From: Oscillospiraceae bacterium
GTDB lineage: Bacteria; Bacillota; Clostridia; UMGS1840; HGM11507
DNA length: 64,000 nt
Direction of reading: 5' to 3'
Assembly (NCBI GenBank): GCA_015068525.1
Contig: SVKJ01000001.1
Location: 62,001 to 126,000 of the forward strand
Shown here piece after piece: positions 54,420 to 64,000 of the stretch. A program made the translations under genes and the position numbers. Positions within the stretch are counted from its first letter, which is position 1. Every line of letters starts with the position of its first letter. The notes under the pieces were generated by a model. The model had not been told where the DNA came from and searched no databases. It worked only from the letters and a program-made list of their open reading frames with translations.

Positions 54420-55299
54420 ATTTAAAACATACCATCCAATTGTAAATTTTACATATTTTGCATTTGTAATTGTTTTTTCCTGCTTTTTTATGCATCCGTT
54501 GTGCCTTGTTATTTCGCTTGTATCAGGATTTTTATATTCTGTCATACTGAAAGGAAAAAAACAGGTCAAAATTAATTTTATGTATATGCTTCCAATGTTA
54601 ATTGTAATGGCGCTTATAAACCCTGCTTTTAATCACGAAGGTGTAACTGTTATAACATACCTACCAAGCGGAAACCCTCTTACATTTGAATCCATAGTTT
54701 ACGGGCTGTGTTCGGCTACAATGATCATAAGTGTTATATGCCATTTTGCATGCTTTAATGAAGTTATGACTAGTGATAAGTTTATCTATCTGTTTGGTAA
54801 AATTATTCCTGCATTGTCACTTATAATATCAATGACACTACGCTTTGTGCCTAAGTTTGCATCTCAAATAAAAATCGTAAGCAATGCACAAAAGTGTATA
54901 GGGCGTGATGTTTCAAACGGCAGTGTTATAAAACGCGTAAAGAGAGGACTTAATATTTTATCTATTATGACAACATGGTCTTTAGAGAATGCTATTGAAA
55001 CTGCTGACAGTATGAAATCACGAGGATATGGCATACCGGGCAGAACAGCGTTTTCAATTTTCAGGTTTGACAGGAGAGATAAAAAAGCACTAATTTGTAT
55101 TTTGATTTTGGGTATATATATACTAACAGGAAACATAACAGGTGAAATGGATTTTAATTTTTTCCCATCTATACAAATGTCAAACATTTCTGTGTTCGGA
55201 ATAAGCGTTTTTATGGCATATTTTTTACTGTGTGTATGTCCTGTAATTATTGAACTTTGGGAGGTGAAAAAATGGAAAACATTAGTATCAAAAATTTAA
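54412..55299 (+). CDS. ECF transporter membrane coupling protein EcfT
   Basis: It has 295 residues from the ATG at 54412, overlapping the previous stop. About six helices and the diagnostic coupling motif SMKSRGYGIPGRT near residue 202, which docks on the ATPases. Unlike the shared EcfT of group II systems it is encoded with its own ATPase/S partner, as in dedicated group I transporters such as CbiMNQO. It overlaps the next gene by 28 bases. Confidence 0.93.
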   Translation: MNEFKTYHPIVNFTYFAFVIVFSCFFMHPLCLVISLVSGFLYSVILKGKKQVKINFMYMLPMLIVMALINPAFNHEGVTVITYLPSGNPLTFESIVYGLCSATMIISVICHFACFNEVMTSDKFIYLFGKIIPALSLIISMTLRFVPKFASQIKIVSNAQKCIGRDVSNGSVIKRVKRGLNILSIMTTWSLENAIETADSMKSRGYGIPGRTAFSIFRFDRRDKKALICILILGIYILTGNITGEMDFNFFPSIQMSNISVFGISVFMAYFLLCVCPVIIELWEVKKWKTLVSKI

Positions 55300-57728
55300 G
55301 TTTTACTTACCCGAAACAAGCAAAGAGAACTCTTGAAAATATAAATTTTACAGTTAATCAGGGCGAGTTTCTTTTGCTTTGCGGAAAATCAGGATGTGGT
55401 AAAACTACGCTTCTAAAATTATTAAAACCCTCATTATCGCCATTTGGAAAAAAAGAAGGAAACATATATTTTAACGCAAAATTACTGACAGATTACACTA
55501 TAAAAGAACAAGCGTCTAAAATAGGATTTGTAATGCAAAATCCTGACAATCAGATTGTAACAGATAAAGTATGGCACGAACTTGCATTTGGACTCGAGAG
55601 TCTTGGATACAAACAAAATGAAATAAGGACAAGAGTGTCTGAAATGGCATCTTTTTTTGGAATACAAAATTGGTTTTATAAAAATGTATGCGAACTTTCG
55701 GGCGGTCAGAAACAACTTTTAAATCTTGCATCCATCATGGTTATGCAACCATCCGTATTAATACTTGATGAGCCAACAAGTCAACTTGACCCGATTGCTT
55801 CGGAAGAATTCTTAAATGTTCTTGAAAGAATAAACCGTGAACTGGGTACAACTGTTATACTCGCTGAGCATTGTCTGGAAGATGCTTTTTCAATGGCGGA
55901 CAGGATTATTGTTATGGATAACGGAAAAGTTATTGCAGATGATAACCCCAAAAACATAGGCGAAATTTTAAAATCTCAAAATCATGATATGTATAAAGCT
56001 CTTCCAACACCTTTGAGAGTTTATGGCAATGTGCCAAATAACCTGCCTTGTCCGTTAACTGTAAGGGAAGGCAGAATGTGGCTTTTAGAATATTCAAAAG
56101 AGAATGTACTAAATCCTGATATTATTCCGAAAGATATAATTAAGAATAATAATGAAACCGTAATAGAAGTTAAAGATGCGTATTTCCGATACGAAAAGGA
56201 TTTACCCGATGTTGTAAAAGGGTTGGATTTAACTGTAAATAAGGGTGAAATTTTTTGTTTGCTCGGAGGTAACGGAACGGGAAAATCAACAGCAATTTCT
56301 CTTATAGCAGGACTTAATAAAGCGTATAGAGGCGATGTTTTTATAAAAGGTAAAAGTATTTTAAAAACAAAAGATTTATATAATGGACTTTTGGGAGTTC
56401 TTCCGCAAAATCCACAAAGTATGTTTGTAAAAAAAACCGTATACCTTGACTTAATGGAAATATTACGAGATAAAAAACTTTCCAAGAAAGAAAAAGAACA
56501 AAAGGTACATAATATATCAACACTTTTAAGAATAGATAATCTTTTAGAAAGCCATCCTTATGATTTATCCGGTGGCGAACAACAAAGAGTTGCACTTTCC
56601 AAGATACTTCTTACGGAGCCTGAAATTTTGCTACTTGACGAGCCGACAAAAGGAATGGATATACATTTTAAAGAAGAATTTGCAGATATTCTTTTAGATT
56701 TAAAATTAAAAGGCGTTACAATTCTTATGGTATCTCATGATTTAGAATTCTCGGCAAAGTATGCTGACAGATGCGCTCTGATGTTTGACGGAAAGTTGAC
56801 ATCTTGTGATACACCAAGAGAGTTCTTTAAGGGGAAGAATTTTTATACAACGTCTGCAAATCGTATGGCAAGAACAAAACTTTCTGATGCGGTTTTAGCA
56901 GAAGATATAATTCTTGCCTGTGGAGGAAAAATAGAAAAATTAGAAAAGAAAACGCAAAATACAGAATCAGAAAATCATATAAGTGATAATGAAATGCAAA
57001 TAACGCAAATTCCAAAGTCGGAGAGAAACATTGCTAAAAAAACTCTTATGGCATTATTTATAATATTTCTTTTAATACCTCTTACAATTTATATCGGGAT
57101 TTCATTCTTTGGTGACAGGAAGTATTATTTTATAAGTATTCTTATTATATTGGAAACAATAATACCATTTTGCATGATGTTTGAAGCAGGAAAACCGAAA
57201 GCAAGAGAACTCGTACTGATAAGTGTATTATGTGCTATGGCAGTTGCTGGAAGAGCAGCGTTCTTTATGCTTCCTGAGTTTAAACCTGTCGTGGCACTTA
57301 TAATTATTTCCGGTGTGTGTTTAGGAGGAGAGGCAGGATTTTTGGTAGGTGCGGTTACTGCCTTTGTTTCAAATTTTTTCTTTGGGCAAGGTCCATGGAC
57401 ACCATGGCAGATGTTTGCATTTGGTATCATAGGTTTTATAAGTGGTATTCTTTTTAAAAAAGGTCCTTTTAAAAGGGATAGGGTGTCACTTACAATATTT
57501 GGATTTTTTGCAACTCTTGTAATATATGGGGGGATTATGAATCCGGCATCAGTAATTATGTATCAGAATAAAATTAACTGGAATATGATTTTCTCATCTT
57601 ATGTTGTTGGAATACCAATGGATTTAATTCATTCTATCTCAACTGCTTTTTTTCTGTGGATTCTATCTGAGTCGATGATAGAAAAACTGGAAAGAATAAA
57701 AGTTAAATATGGTTTGGTCAATATTTAA
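55272..57728 (+). CDS. ECF transporter: two ATPase domains fused to an S-component-like membrane domain
   Basis: An 818-residue fusion from the ATG at 55272 (GGGAGGTG upstream). ATPase 1: Walker A GKSGCGKTT near residue 38, signature LSGGQKQ, Walker B LILDEPTSQLD. ATPase 2: Walker A GGNGTGKST near 332, signature LSGGEQQR, LLLDEPTKGMD. From about 588 to 810 come six or so helices with GGEAGFLVGAVTAFVSNFFF and GQGPWTPWQMFAFG, typical of ECF substrate-binding (S) components. The B12 riboswitch makes cobalamin or a precursor the likely substrate; this is inferred. Confidence 0.9.
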   Translation: MENISIKNLSFTYPKQAKRTLENINFTVNQGEFLLLCGKSGCGKTTLLKLLKPSLSPFGKKEGNIYFNAKLLTDYTIKEQASKIGFVMQNPDNQIVTDKVWHELAFGLESLGYKQNEIRTRVSEMASFFGIQNWFYKNVCELSGGQKQLLNLASIMVMQPSVLILDEPTSQLDPIASEEFLNVLERINRELGTTVILAEHCLEDAFSMADRIIVMDNGKVIADDNPKNIGEILKSQNHDMYKALPTPLRVYGNVPNNLPCPLTVREGRMWLLEYSKENVLNPDIIPKDIIKNNNETVIEVKDAYFRYEKDLPDVVKGLDLTVNKGEIFCLLGGNGTGKSTAISLIAGLNKAYRGDVFIKGKSILKTKDLYNGLLGVLPQNPQSMFVKKTVYLDLMEILRDKKLSKKEKEQKVHNISTLLRIDNLLESHPYDLSGGEQQRVALSKILLTEPEILLLDEPTKGMDIHFKEEFADILLDLKLKGVTILMVSHDLEFSAKYADRCALMFDGKLTSCDTPREFFKGKNFYTTSANRMARTKLSDAVLAEDIILACGGKIEKLEKKTQNTESENHISDNEMQITQIPKSERNIAKKTLMALFIIFLLIPLTIYIGISFFGDRKYYFISILIILETIIPFCMMFEAGKPKARELVLISVLCAMAVAGRAAFFMLPEFKPVVALIIISGVCLGGEAGFLVGAVTAFVSNFFFGQGPWTPWQMFAFGIIGFISGILFKKGPFKRDRVSLTIFGFFATLVIYGGIMNPASVIMYQNKINWNMIFSSYVVGIPMDLIHSISTAFFLWILSESMIEKLERIKVKYGLVNI

Positions 57729-57778
57729 AAATAAGTATAGAATAAATTTTATTTACAATAAAAGTTTCAAATAATTTT

Positions 57779-57816
57779 AAAAAAATCACTTACTGTTTTT
57801 AGTAAGTGATTTTTTA
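57779..57816. terminator. Bidirectional terminator after the B12 operon
   Basis: AAAAATCACTTACT and AGTAAGTGATTTTT around a short T-rich loop, between convergent genes. Confidence 0.85.
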
Positions 57817-57818
57817 TG

Positions 57819-58451
57819 TTAAATTTCGTCTTTTACAAGTTCCAATTTCCCCACAGATATTTCAAAAGCAGTTTTTGTAATTTCAGTTTCGTCATCTAAT
57901 TTTTTCTGATAATTTCTGCTTTGAATTCTGCCTGAAATCCTTATTCTGTCTCCGACATTTAAGTTTGATGCAAATTTGGCATTTCGTCCCCATGCAATAC
58001 AAGGTATATAGTCTGATTTATTATGTATTCTGTTGACTGCAAGTAAAATGTCTGTTATTTCTCTGCCAAAAGGCGTAATACGATAAACAGGGGGCTTGCA
58101 AATGAAACCATCAAGATATATTTCATTTTTATCTGGACTTTCAAATGATGCTTCGCTTATATCTTTTGCAAAAAGGGTAAGAAGAAGTTTGTTGCCGACT
58201 GAAGAAAAATTATTATAAGAACGGAATTGACCATATATACTAAGTTTTGCTCCATAAGATAAATTAAGGTTTTCATTTAAAAGTCTTTCGGACACCGTTA
58301 CATTTATTGTATCAAAAGAATCGGAAAGTCTTTGTGACTTTATTTTAAAGTTAAAAAACTTTTCTTCGTATATTTCGTGGCTGAGTGTAAGTTCGCTTTC
58401 AACTGTTCCTAATACAAATGCGTAGTTGTTTTCAGTTTCTTTAATTAACAT
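57819..58451 (-). CDS. Single-stranded DNA-binding-like protein with two OB folds
   Basis: It has 210 residues. Two regions look like OB folds: about 8-100 (divergent) and about 110-205, where YLDGFICKPPVYRITPFGRE, IPCIAWGRNAKFASN and VGDRIRISGRIQSRNY match SSB-type strands. No acidic C-terminal SSB tail is visible, so it may not recruit repair partners as SSB does. It lies downstream of ruvCAB on the same strand, suggesting a repair or recombination role. Confidence 0.78.
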   Translation of the reverse strand: MLIKETENNYAFVLGTVESELTLSHEIYEEKFFNFKIKSQRLSDSFDTINVTVSERLLNENLNLSYGAKLSIYGQFRSYNNFSSVGNKLLLTLFAKDISEASFESPDKNEIYLDGFICKPPVYRITPFGREITDILLAVNRIHNKSDYIPCIAWGRNAKFASNLNVGDRIRISGRIQSRNYQKKLDDETEITKTAFEISVGKLELVKDEI

Positions 58452-58511
58452 ATCTTTTATCTCCTATTTAATATTATACTAAATATTATTATAGAAGATT
58501 TGAAAATATGC

Positions 58512-59528
58512 CTAAAAAGAAATCTGATCTTCTTTTAAGTAATCAATTCCAAAATGTTCATAAGCAAGTTTGGTCACCATTCTGCCTCTTGGTGTACGGT
58601 TTAGAAATCCTAACTGAAGTAAATAAGGTTCATAAACATCTTCAATTGTCGTTGCTTCTTCGCCTATTGTTGCGGCAAGAGTATCAAGTCCTACGGGTCC
58701 TCCGCCAAAAGCGTTTATTATTGCAAGAATCATTCTTTTATCAGTTTTATCAAGACCAATATTATCAATTTCCATCATTTTTAAGGCTTTGTCAGTTATT
58801 TCTTTTGTGATAACACCATTTCCCAAAACCTGTGCATAATCTCTTACTCTTTTTAAAAGCCTGTTTGCAATTCTTGGCGTTCCTCTTGAACGTGAAGCAA
58901 TTTCCAAAGCACCTTCATCTTCAATTTCAATATTTAAAATTCCTGCTGATCTTGTAACGATTTTTTTGAGTTCTTCCGTTGTGTATAAATCAAGCCTTAA
59001 AAGAACGCCAAAACGATCTCTTAAAGGTGCAGTAAGATTTCCTGCTTTAGTTGTGGCACCGATTAAGGTGAATTTAGGAAGGTCAAGCCTGATACTCCTT
59101 GCAGACGGACCTTTCCCTATAATAATATCCAAAGCATAATCTTCCATAGCAGGATATAAAACTTCTTCGACACTTTTTGAAAGACGATGGATTTCGTCAA
59201 TGAACAAAACATCATTTTCTGAAAGATTGGTAAGGATTGCTGCTAAATCACCGGGTTTTTCAATGGCAGGACCTGATGTGACACGGATATTGACATTAAG
59301 TTCGTTTGCAATGACCTGAGAAAGAGTGGTTTTACCAAGTCCCGGAGGTCCATACAGTAAAACATGGTCTAAAGATTCGTCCCTTTGTTTTGCTGCGGTT
59401 ATGCATATATTTAAATTTTCTTTTGAATTTTCCTGACCGACATAATCGCATAAGAACTTCGGCCTTAAAGACTGGTCGTTATCGCAAGAAAGTTCTCTTG
59501 CTGAAATTATTCTTTCGTTTTCCTCCAT
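58512..59528 (-). CDS. ruvB: Holliday junction branch-migration ATPase
   Basis: Hexameric AAA+ motor of the RuvABC complex. It has 338 residues. Walker A is GPPGLGKTT, Walker B DVLFIDEIHRL, sensor 1 LIGATTKAG, and the C-terminal winged helix includes FLNRTPRGRMVT. It follows ruvA on the minus strand with a 14-base gap. Confidence 0.97.
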   Translation of the reverse strand: MEENERIISARELSCDNDQSLRPKFLCDYVGQENSKENLNICITAAKQRDESLDHVLLYGPPGLGKTTLSQVIANELNVNIRVTSGPAIEKPGDLAAILTNLSENDVLFIDEIHRLSKSVEEVLYPAMEDYALDIIIGKGPSARSIRLDLPKFTLIGATTKAGNLTAPLRDRFGVLLRLDLYTTEELKKIVTRSAGILNIEIEDEGALEIASRSRGTPRIANRLLKRVRDYAQVLGNGVITKEITDKALKMMEIDNIGLDKTDKRMILAIINAFGGGPVGLDTLAATIGEEATTIEDVYEPYLLQLGFLNRTPRGRMVTKLAYEHFGIDYLKEDQISF

Positions 59529-59542
59529 AACAAATCCTCACT

Positions 59543-60133
59543 TTAGTTCATTAAAAGTTTCAATGCATTTTTTATAATATCTTCAACATTGGCATAACTG
59601 TCTTTAACATTTGAAACAGCACCTTTTGCTTCAAGTTGTGAATATCCAAGCACCATAAGAGCATCGACTGCTTCTTTTATCATATCGTTTGAAACAAGTG
59701 AATCACTGGTTGCCATCTCTTCATAGTTACCTGTCTTGGCAATCTTGTCTTTTAATTCCAAAACGATTCTTTCTGCAATTTTTTTACCAATGCCTGGTGC
59801 TTTGGTTATAGCACCGATATCGCTTTTAATAACGGATATGGCAAATACGTCTGTCGGCATAAATGACAGTATGGATAATGCTGCTTTAGGACCTACTCCT
59901 GAAACTGTAATCAGCATCTGAAATGTACTTAGTTCTTCAAGCGAACAAAAACCATAAATATCAAATGTGTCTTCTCTTATATGAGTATAAGTATATGCTA
60001 AAAATTCATCGTTTAAAGTTGCTCTTTCCAAAGTGGTAAAAGATGTATAAACTTTATATCCTGCACCACCGACATCTATTACCATAAAATTATTTTCTTT
60101 ATAAGTAACTTTGCCTTTTAAATAATAAAACAT
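59543..60133 (-). CDS. ruvA: Holliday junction DNA helicase subunit RuvA
   Basis: It has 196 residues: an N-terminal OB fold (MFYYLKGKVTYKENNFMVID), helix-hairpin-helix motifs (ISGVGPKAAL-like VSGVGPKAALSIL, and APGIGKKIAERIVLEL), and a C-terminal RuvB-binding domain (DALMVLGYSQLEA). It binds the four-way junction as a tetramer. It is between ruvC and ruvB. Confidence 0.96.
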   Translation of the reverse strand: MFYYLKGKVTYKENNFMVIDVGGAGYKVYTSFTTLERATLNDEFLAYTYTHIREDTFDIYGFCSLEELSTFQMLITVSGVGPKAALSILSFMPTDVFAISVIKSDIGAITKAPGIGKKIAERIVLELKDKIAKTGNYEEMATSDSLVSNDMIKEAVDALMVLGYSQLEAKGAVSNVKDSYANVEDIIKNALKLLMN

Positions 60134-60141
60134 TTATATAC

Positions 60142-60636
60142 CTACCTTATGTTTAGTTTAGAATTCATATTAAACGAATGAGCATGGCAAACTGCAACAG
60201 CCAGTGCATCGGCAACATCATCAGGTTTAGGTATTTTTTCCAAGTTTAAAAGAACTTTAACCATTTGCTGAACCTGTTCTTTTGCCGCTCTTCCGTAACC
60301 AACGACAGCCTGCTTGATTTGCAGGGGAGTGTACTCACATATCGGAATATCATTTATCGCTCCGCATAACAGACATACACCTCTGCCCTGACCAACATTT
60401 ATAGCAGTTTTTGCATTATTGTTAAAAAATAATTCCTCAATCGCAATAACATCGGGTTTATATTCATTTATTATGCAATTTAATTCATCGTAAATTTTCT
60501 TTAGTCTACCCGCAAAATCAGTGTGTGCCTCAGTGGTAATCTTAGTATATTCAATGACTTTGAACTTATTTCCGACATATTCTATGATACCAATTCCCAC
60601 TATTGCAAAGCCAGGGTCTATCCCAAGTATTCTCAT
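60142..60636 (-). CDS. ruvC: Holliday junction resolvase RuvC
   Basis: It has 164 residues from the ATG at 60636 (AGAGG upstream) giving MRILGIDPGFAIVGIG; an upstream in-frame ATG at 60666 lacks family support. Catalytic acidic residues lie in GIDPG, AIEELFF and the C-terminal DVADALAVAVCHAH. It is first of the ruvC-ruvA-ruvB run. Confidence 0.96.
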   Translation of the reverse strand: MRILGIDPGFAIVGIGIIEYVGNKFKVIEYTKITTEAHTDFAGRLKKIYDELNCIINEYKPDVIAIEELFFNNNAKTAINVGQGRGVCLLCGAINDIPICEYTPLQIKQAVVGYGRAAKEQVQQMVKVLLNLEKIPKPDDVADALAVAVCHAHSFNMNSKLNIR

Positions 60637-60691
60637 ATTTAAAACCTCTTTTGCATAAAAATACATTTTTTTGTATTTTTATAAAAAATAC

Positions 60692-60720
60692 TTGCATTTT
60701 TAGAAATAATATAGTATAAT
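60692..60720 (+). promoter_or_regulatory. argG promoter
   Basis: TTGCAT at 60692-60697 and TATAAT at 60715-60720 have a 17-base spacer. No convincing ARG box was found. Confidence 0.75.
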
Positions 60721-60791
60721 CTAATATATTGTAACATATTTATTTTAATTTAACAATAATTAAATTTATAAAACTTTTTGGAGGAATAAAA

Positions 60792-62003
60792 ATGAGCAAG
60801 AAAGAAAAAGTAATTTTAGCGTATTCAGGCGGTCTTGATACATCTATCATTATCCCATGGCTAAAAGAAAATTATGATTACGAAGTTATCGCTGTATGTG
60901 GCGATGTAGGTCAGGGTAAAGAAACTGAAGGGCTAGAAGAAAAAGCGTTAAAAACAGGTGCTTCTAAACTTTATATAGAAGATTTGAAAGAAGACTATGT
61001 TGCAAATTACATATTCCCTACATTAAAAGCAGGTGCTGTATATGAAGGAAAATATTTACTTGGCACATCTCATGCACGTCCTTGTATTGCTAAAAGACTT
61101 GTTGAAATAGCAGAAAAAGAAGGTGCAGTTGCAATTTGTCATGGTGCAACAGGTAAGGGGAATGACCAGGTAAGATTTGAACTTACAATTAAAGCGCTTG
61201 CTCCTCATCTTAAAATTATTGCACCTTGGAGAATTTGGGATATCCGTTCAAGAGAAGATGAGATTGAATATGCAGAAAAAAGAAATATTCCAATCCCTGT
61301 AACCAAAGAAGATAACTATTCAATGGATAGAAATGTATGGCACTTATCTCATGAAGGTTTGGATTTGGAAGATCCATGGAACGAACCTAAATATGATAAA
61401 ATTTTACAACTTATGACTACACCTGAAAAAGCACCTGATAAGTGTGAATATATTGAAATAGAATTTGAAAAAGGTGTTCCTGTTGCTATTAACGGAGAAA
61501 AAATGTCTCCGCTTAAATTAGTTGAAAAAGCAAATGAACTTGGCGGAAAACACGGCGTTGGTATTGCCGATATGGTTGAAAACAGACTTGTTGGTATGAA
61601 ATCAAGAGGTGTGTATGAAACTCCGGGTGGAACTATTTTATACACTGCTATAAAAGAACTTGAATATTTATGCTTAGACAGGCAGACAATGCACTACAAA
61701 GAACTTGTATCTTTTAAATATGCAGAACTTGTGTATGACGGATTATGGTTCACTCCTTTAAGAGAAGCAATTGATGCATTTGTTAATGTTTGTGCCGAAA
61801 ATGTAACAGGTACGGTAAGACTTAAATTATATAAAGGTCAGGTAACTCCTGCAGGTGCTAAATCTCCATATTCATTATACTCAGAAGAGTTTGCTACTTT
61901 TGATGAAGATGAAGTTTATAATCATAAAGATGCAGAAGGATTTATCAACTTGTTCGGCTTACCACTAAAAGTAAGAGCGCTTAAAGAAAAAGAAAACAAA
62001 TAA
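60792..62003 (+). CDS. argG: Argininosuccinate synthase
   Basis: Joins citrulline and aspartate with ATP. It has 403 residues. The ATP-binding AYSGGLDTS motif starts near residue 10, with GATGKGNDQVRFE and DNYSMDRNVWHLSHEG further on. TTTTTGGAGG precedes the start. It lies 11 bases before argH. Confidence 0.96.
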   Translation: MSKKEKVILAYSGGLDTSIIIPWLKENYDYEVIAVCGDVGQGKETEGLEEKALKTGASKLYIEDLKEDYVANYIFPTLKAGAVYEGKYLLGTSHARPCIAKRLVEIAEKEGAVAICHGATGKGNDQVRFELTIKALAPHLKIIAPWRIWDIRSREDEIEYAEKRNIPIPVTKEDNYSMDRNVWHLSHEGLDLEDPWNEPKYDKILQLMTTPEKAPDKCEYIEIEFEKGVPVAINGEKMSPLKLVEKANELGGKHGVGIADMVENRLVGMKSRGVYETPGGTILYTAIKELEYLCLDRQTMHYKELVSFKYAELVYDGLWFTPLREAIDAFVNVCAENVTGTVRLKLYKGQVTPAGAKSPYSLYSEEFATFDEDEVYNHKDAEGFINLFGLPLKVRALKEKENK

Positions 62004-62014
62004 GGAGTCGCATT

Positions 62015-63394
<1,380 letters not shown>

Positions 63395-63407
63395 AAAAGC
63401 AAACTAA

Positions 63408-63444
63408 AAAATAAGTTGCACAAAAAGTGCAACTTATTTTTTGT
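63408..63444. terminator. argGH terminator
   Basis: AAATAAGTTGCAC pairs with GTGCAACTTATTT around AAAAA, with a T-run. Confidence 0.88.
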
Positions 63445-63505
63445 ATATATCATTTGAAAATATTGTCATATAAAAAACCTCGCAAGAGATTTATATCGAT
63501 GAGTG

Positions 63506-64000
63506 CTATGCACGACATAGCAGCGCACAGCACTCAACGTGTGCAGTTTGCGGAAACATATCACAAGCAATAATTTCTTGTATTTTATACTCATTATTTT
63601 GTGTAAGAATATTCAAATCTCTTGCTAAAGTTGCAACATCACAGGAAACATAACAAATTTTATCTGGCTTTAGTTTTTCTATCTCGGCAAGAAGATTTTT
63701 GTCACATCCTGAGCGTGGAGGATCAAGTATTACAGCAGTAGGACGATTTTCATTTTCTATCAAATTATATATAATATCCTCTGCTTTTCCCGTATAAAAT
63801 GTTGCATTGGTTATACCGTTGAGTTTTGCATTTTCGTTTGCATATTCTATCGCTTCGTCAATTACTTCAACGCCTATAACTTCTTTTACTTTATGAGAAG
63901 CACAAAGTCCGATTGTGCCTATCCCGCAGTATATATCAAATAAAACATCATCTTTTTTTAGCTCAAGAAGTTCTATTGCTTTATTGTAAAGGTTGGAAAC
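63506..64000 (-). CDS. rlmD: 23S rRNA (uracil-5)-methyltransferase, RlmD/RumA type, N-terminus outside the window
   Basis: The minus-strand frame is open from 64000 to the stop at 63506, giving the C-terminal 164 residues. Visible are the SAM motif FDIYCGIGTIGL, ILDPPRSGCD, and the catalytic Cys in CYVSCDVATLARDL, then DMFPQTAHVE near the end. These match the RumA family that makes m5U in 23S rRNA. RlmD and RlmCD types cannot be separated without the N-terminal Fe-S region. Confidence 0.9.
   Translation of the reverse strand, partial: VSNLYNKAIELLELKKDDVLFDIYCGIGTIGLCASHKVKEVIGVEVIDEAIEYANENAKLNGITNATFYTGKAEDIIYNLIENENRPTAVILDPPRSGCDKNLLAEIEKLKPDKICYVSCDVATLARDLNILTQNNEYKIQEIIACDMFPQTAHVECCALLCRA

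Overview
The window comes from a low-GC, spore-forming, strictly anaerobic Firmicute of the Clostridia type. The sporulation genes spoIIID, spoIIGA and sigE are present. Anaerobic ribonucleotide reductase and FeoAB point to anaerobic life, SLH-domain surface proteins to a Gram-positive envelope, and T-box, TPP and cobalamin leader RNAs to Firmicute-style regulation. No rRNA, tRNA, CRISPR or phage genes were seen.

Region by region: 1-9323 is a pyrimidine operon in the order pyrB-pyrC-pyrF-carA-carB-pyrK-pyrD; pyrB enters from outside the window. CarA has Glu where the catalytic Cys of the glutaminase site is expected. 9324-10227 is a repeat island with two abutting MITEs. 10228-18465 holds a VanY-type carboxypeptidase, a LysR regulator divergent from a hydantoinase/oxoprolinase pair, a short cardiolipin-synthase-like protein and a pyridoxal kinase. 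18462-22991 holds rpsO, pnp, proS and spoIIID. 23051-25671 is a T-box leader in front of an XRE-cupin-acyl-CoA synthetase fusion. 25672-30058 holds a second repeat cluster, then nrdG, nrdD (fused to a glutaredoxin-like domain, with two NrdR boxes upstream) and trxB. 30153-38013 holds ppa, rsuA, tex, a membrane protein, nnr, alr, a mazE/mazF-like toxin-antitoxin pair and a small secreted protein. 38017-42832 holds a TPP riboswitch with thiT, then spoIIGA-sigE, a heavy-metal-exporter-like permease, a low-molecular-weight phosphatase and nagB. 43214-44092 is a fic gene split by a MITE. 44114-47080 is an iron module (DtxR-type regulator, feoA, feoB and a tiny Cys-rich membrane protein).

The most interesting region is 47157-57728. 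A cobalamin riboswitch precedes five genes. Two encode SLH-anchored surface proteins with alpha/alpha-toroid repeats, one of which also carries two DUF4430 (transcobalamin beta-like) domains. The third encodes a membrane-anchored DUF4430 protein, the fourth an EcfT permease, and the fifth a single polypeptide joining two ECF ATPases to an S-component-like membrane domain. Together they look like a corrinoid capture-and-import machine whose surface parts resemble the two domains of animal intrinsic factor and transcobalamin.

The last part, 57819-64000, holds an SSB-like protein, ruvB-ruvA-ruvC, argG-argH, and the C-terminal part of an RlmD-type 23S rRNA methyltransferase running off the end.

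Four copies of one MITE family (267-345 bp, terminal inverted repeats, TA target duplication) are scattered through the window. One replaced the last codons of pyrB and separates it from pyrC. One split fic. Two sit side by side sharing a TA.
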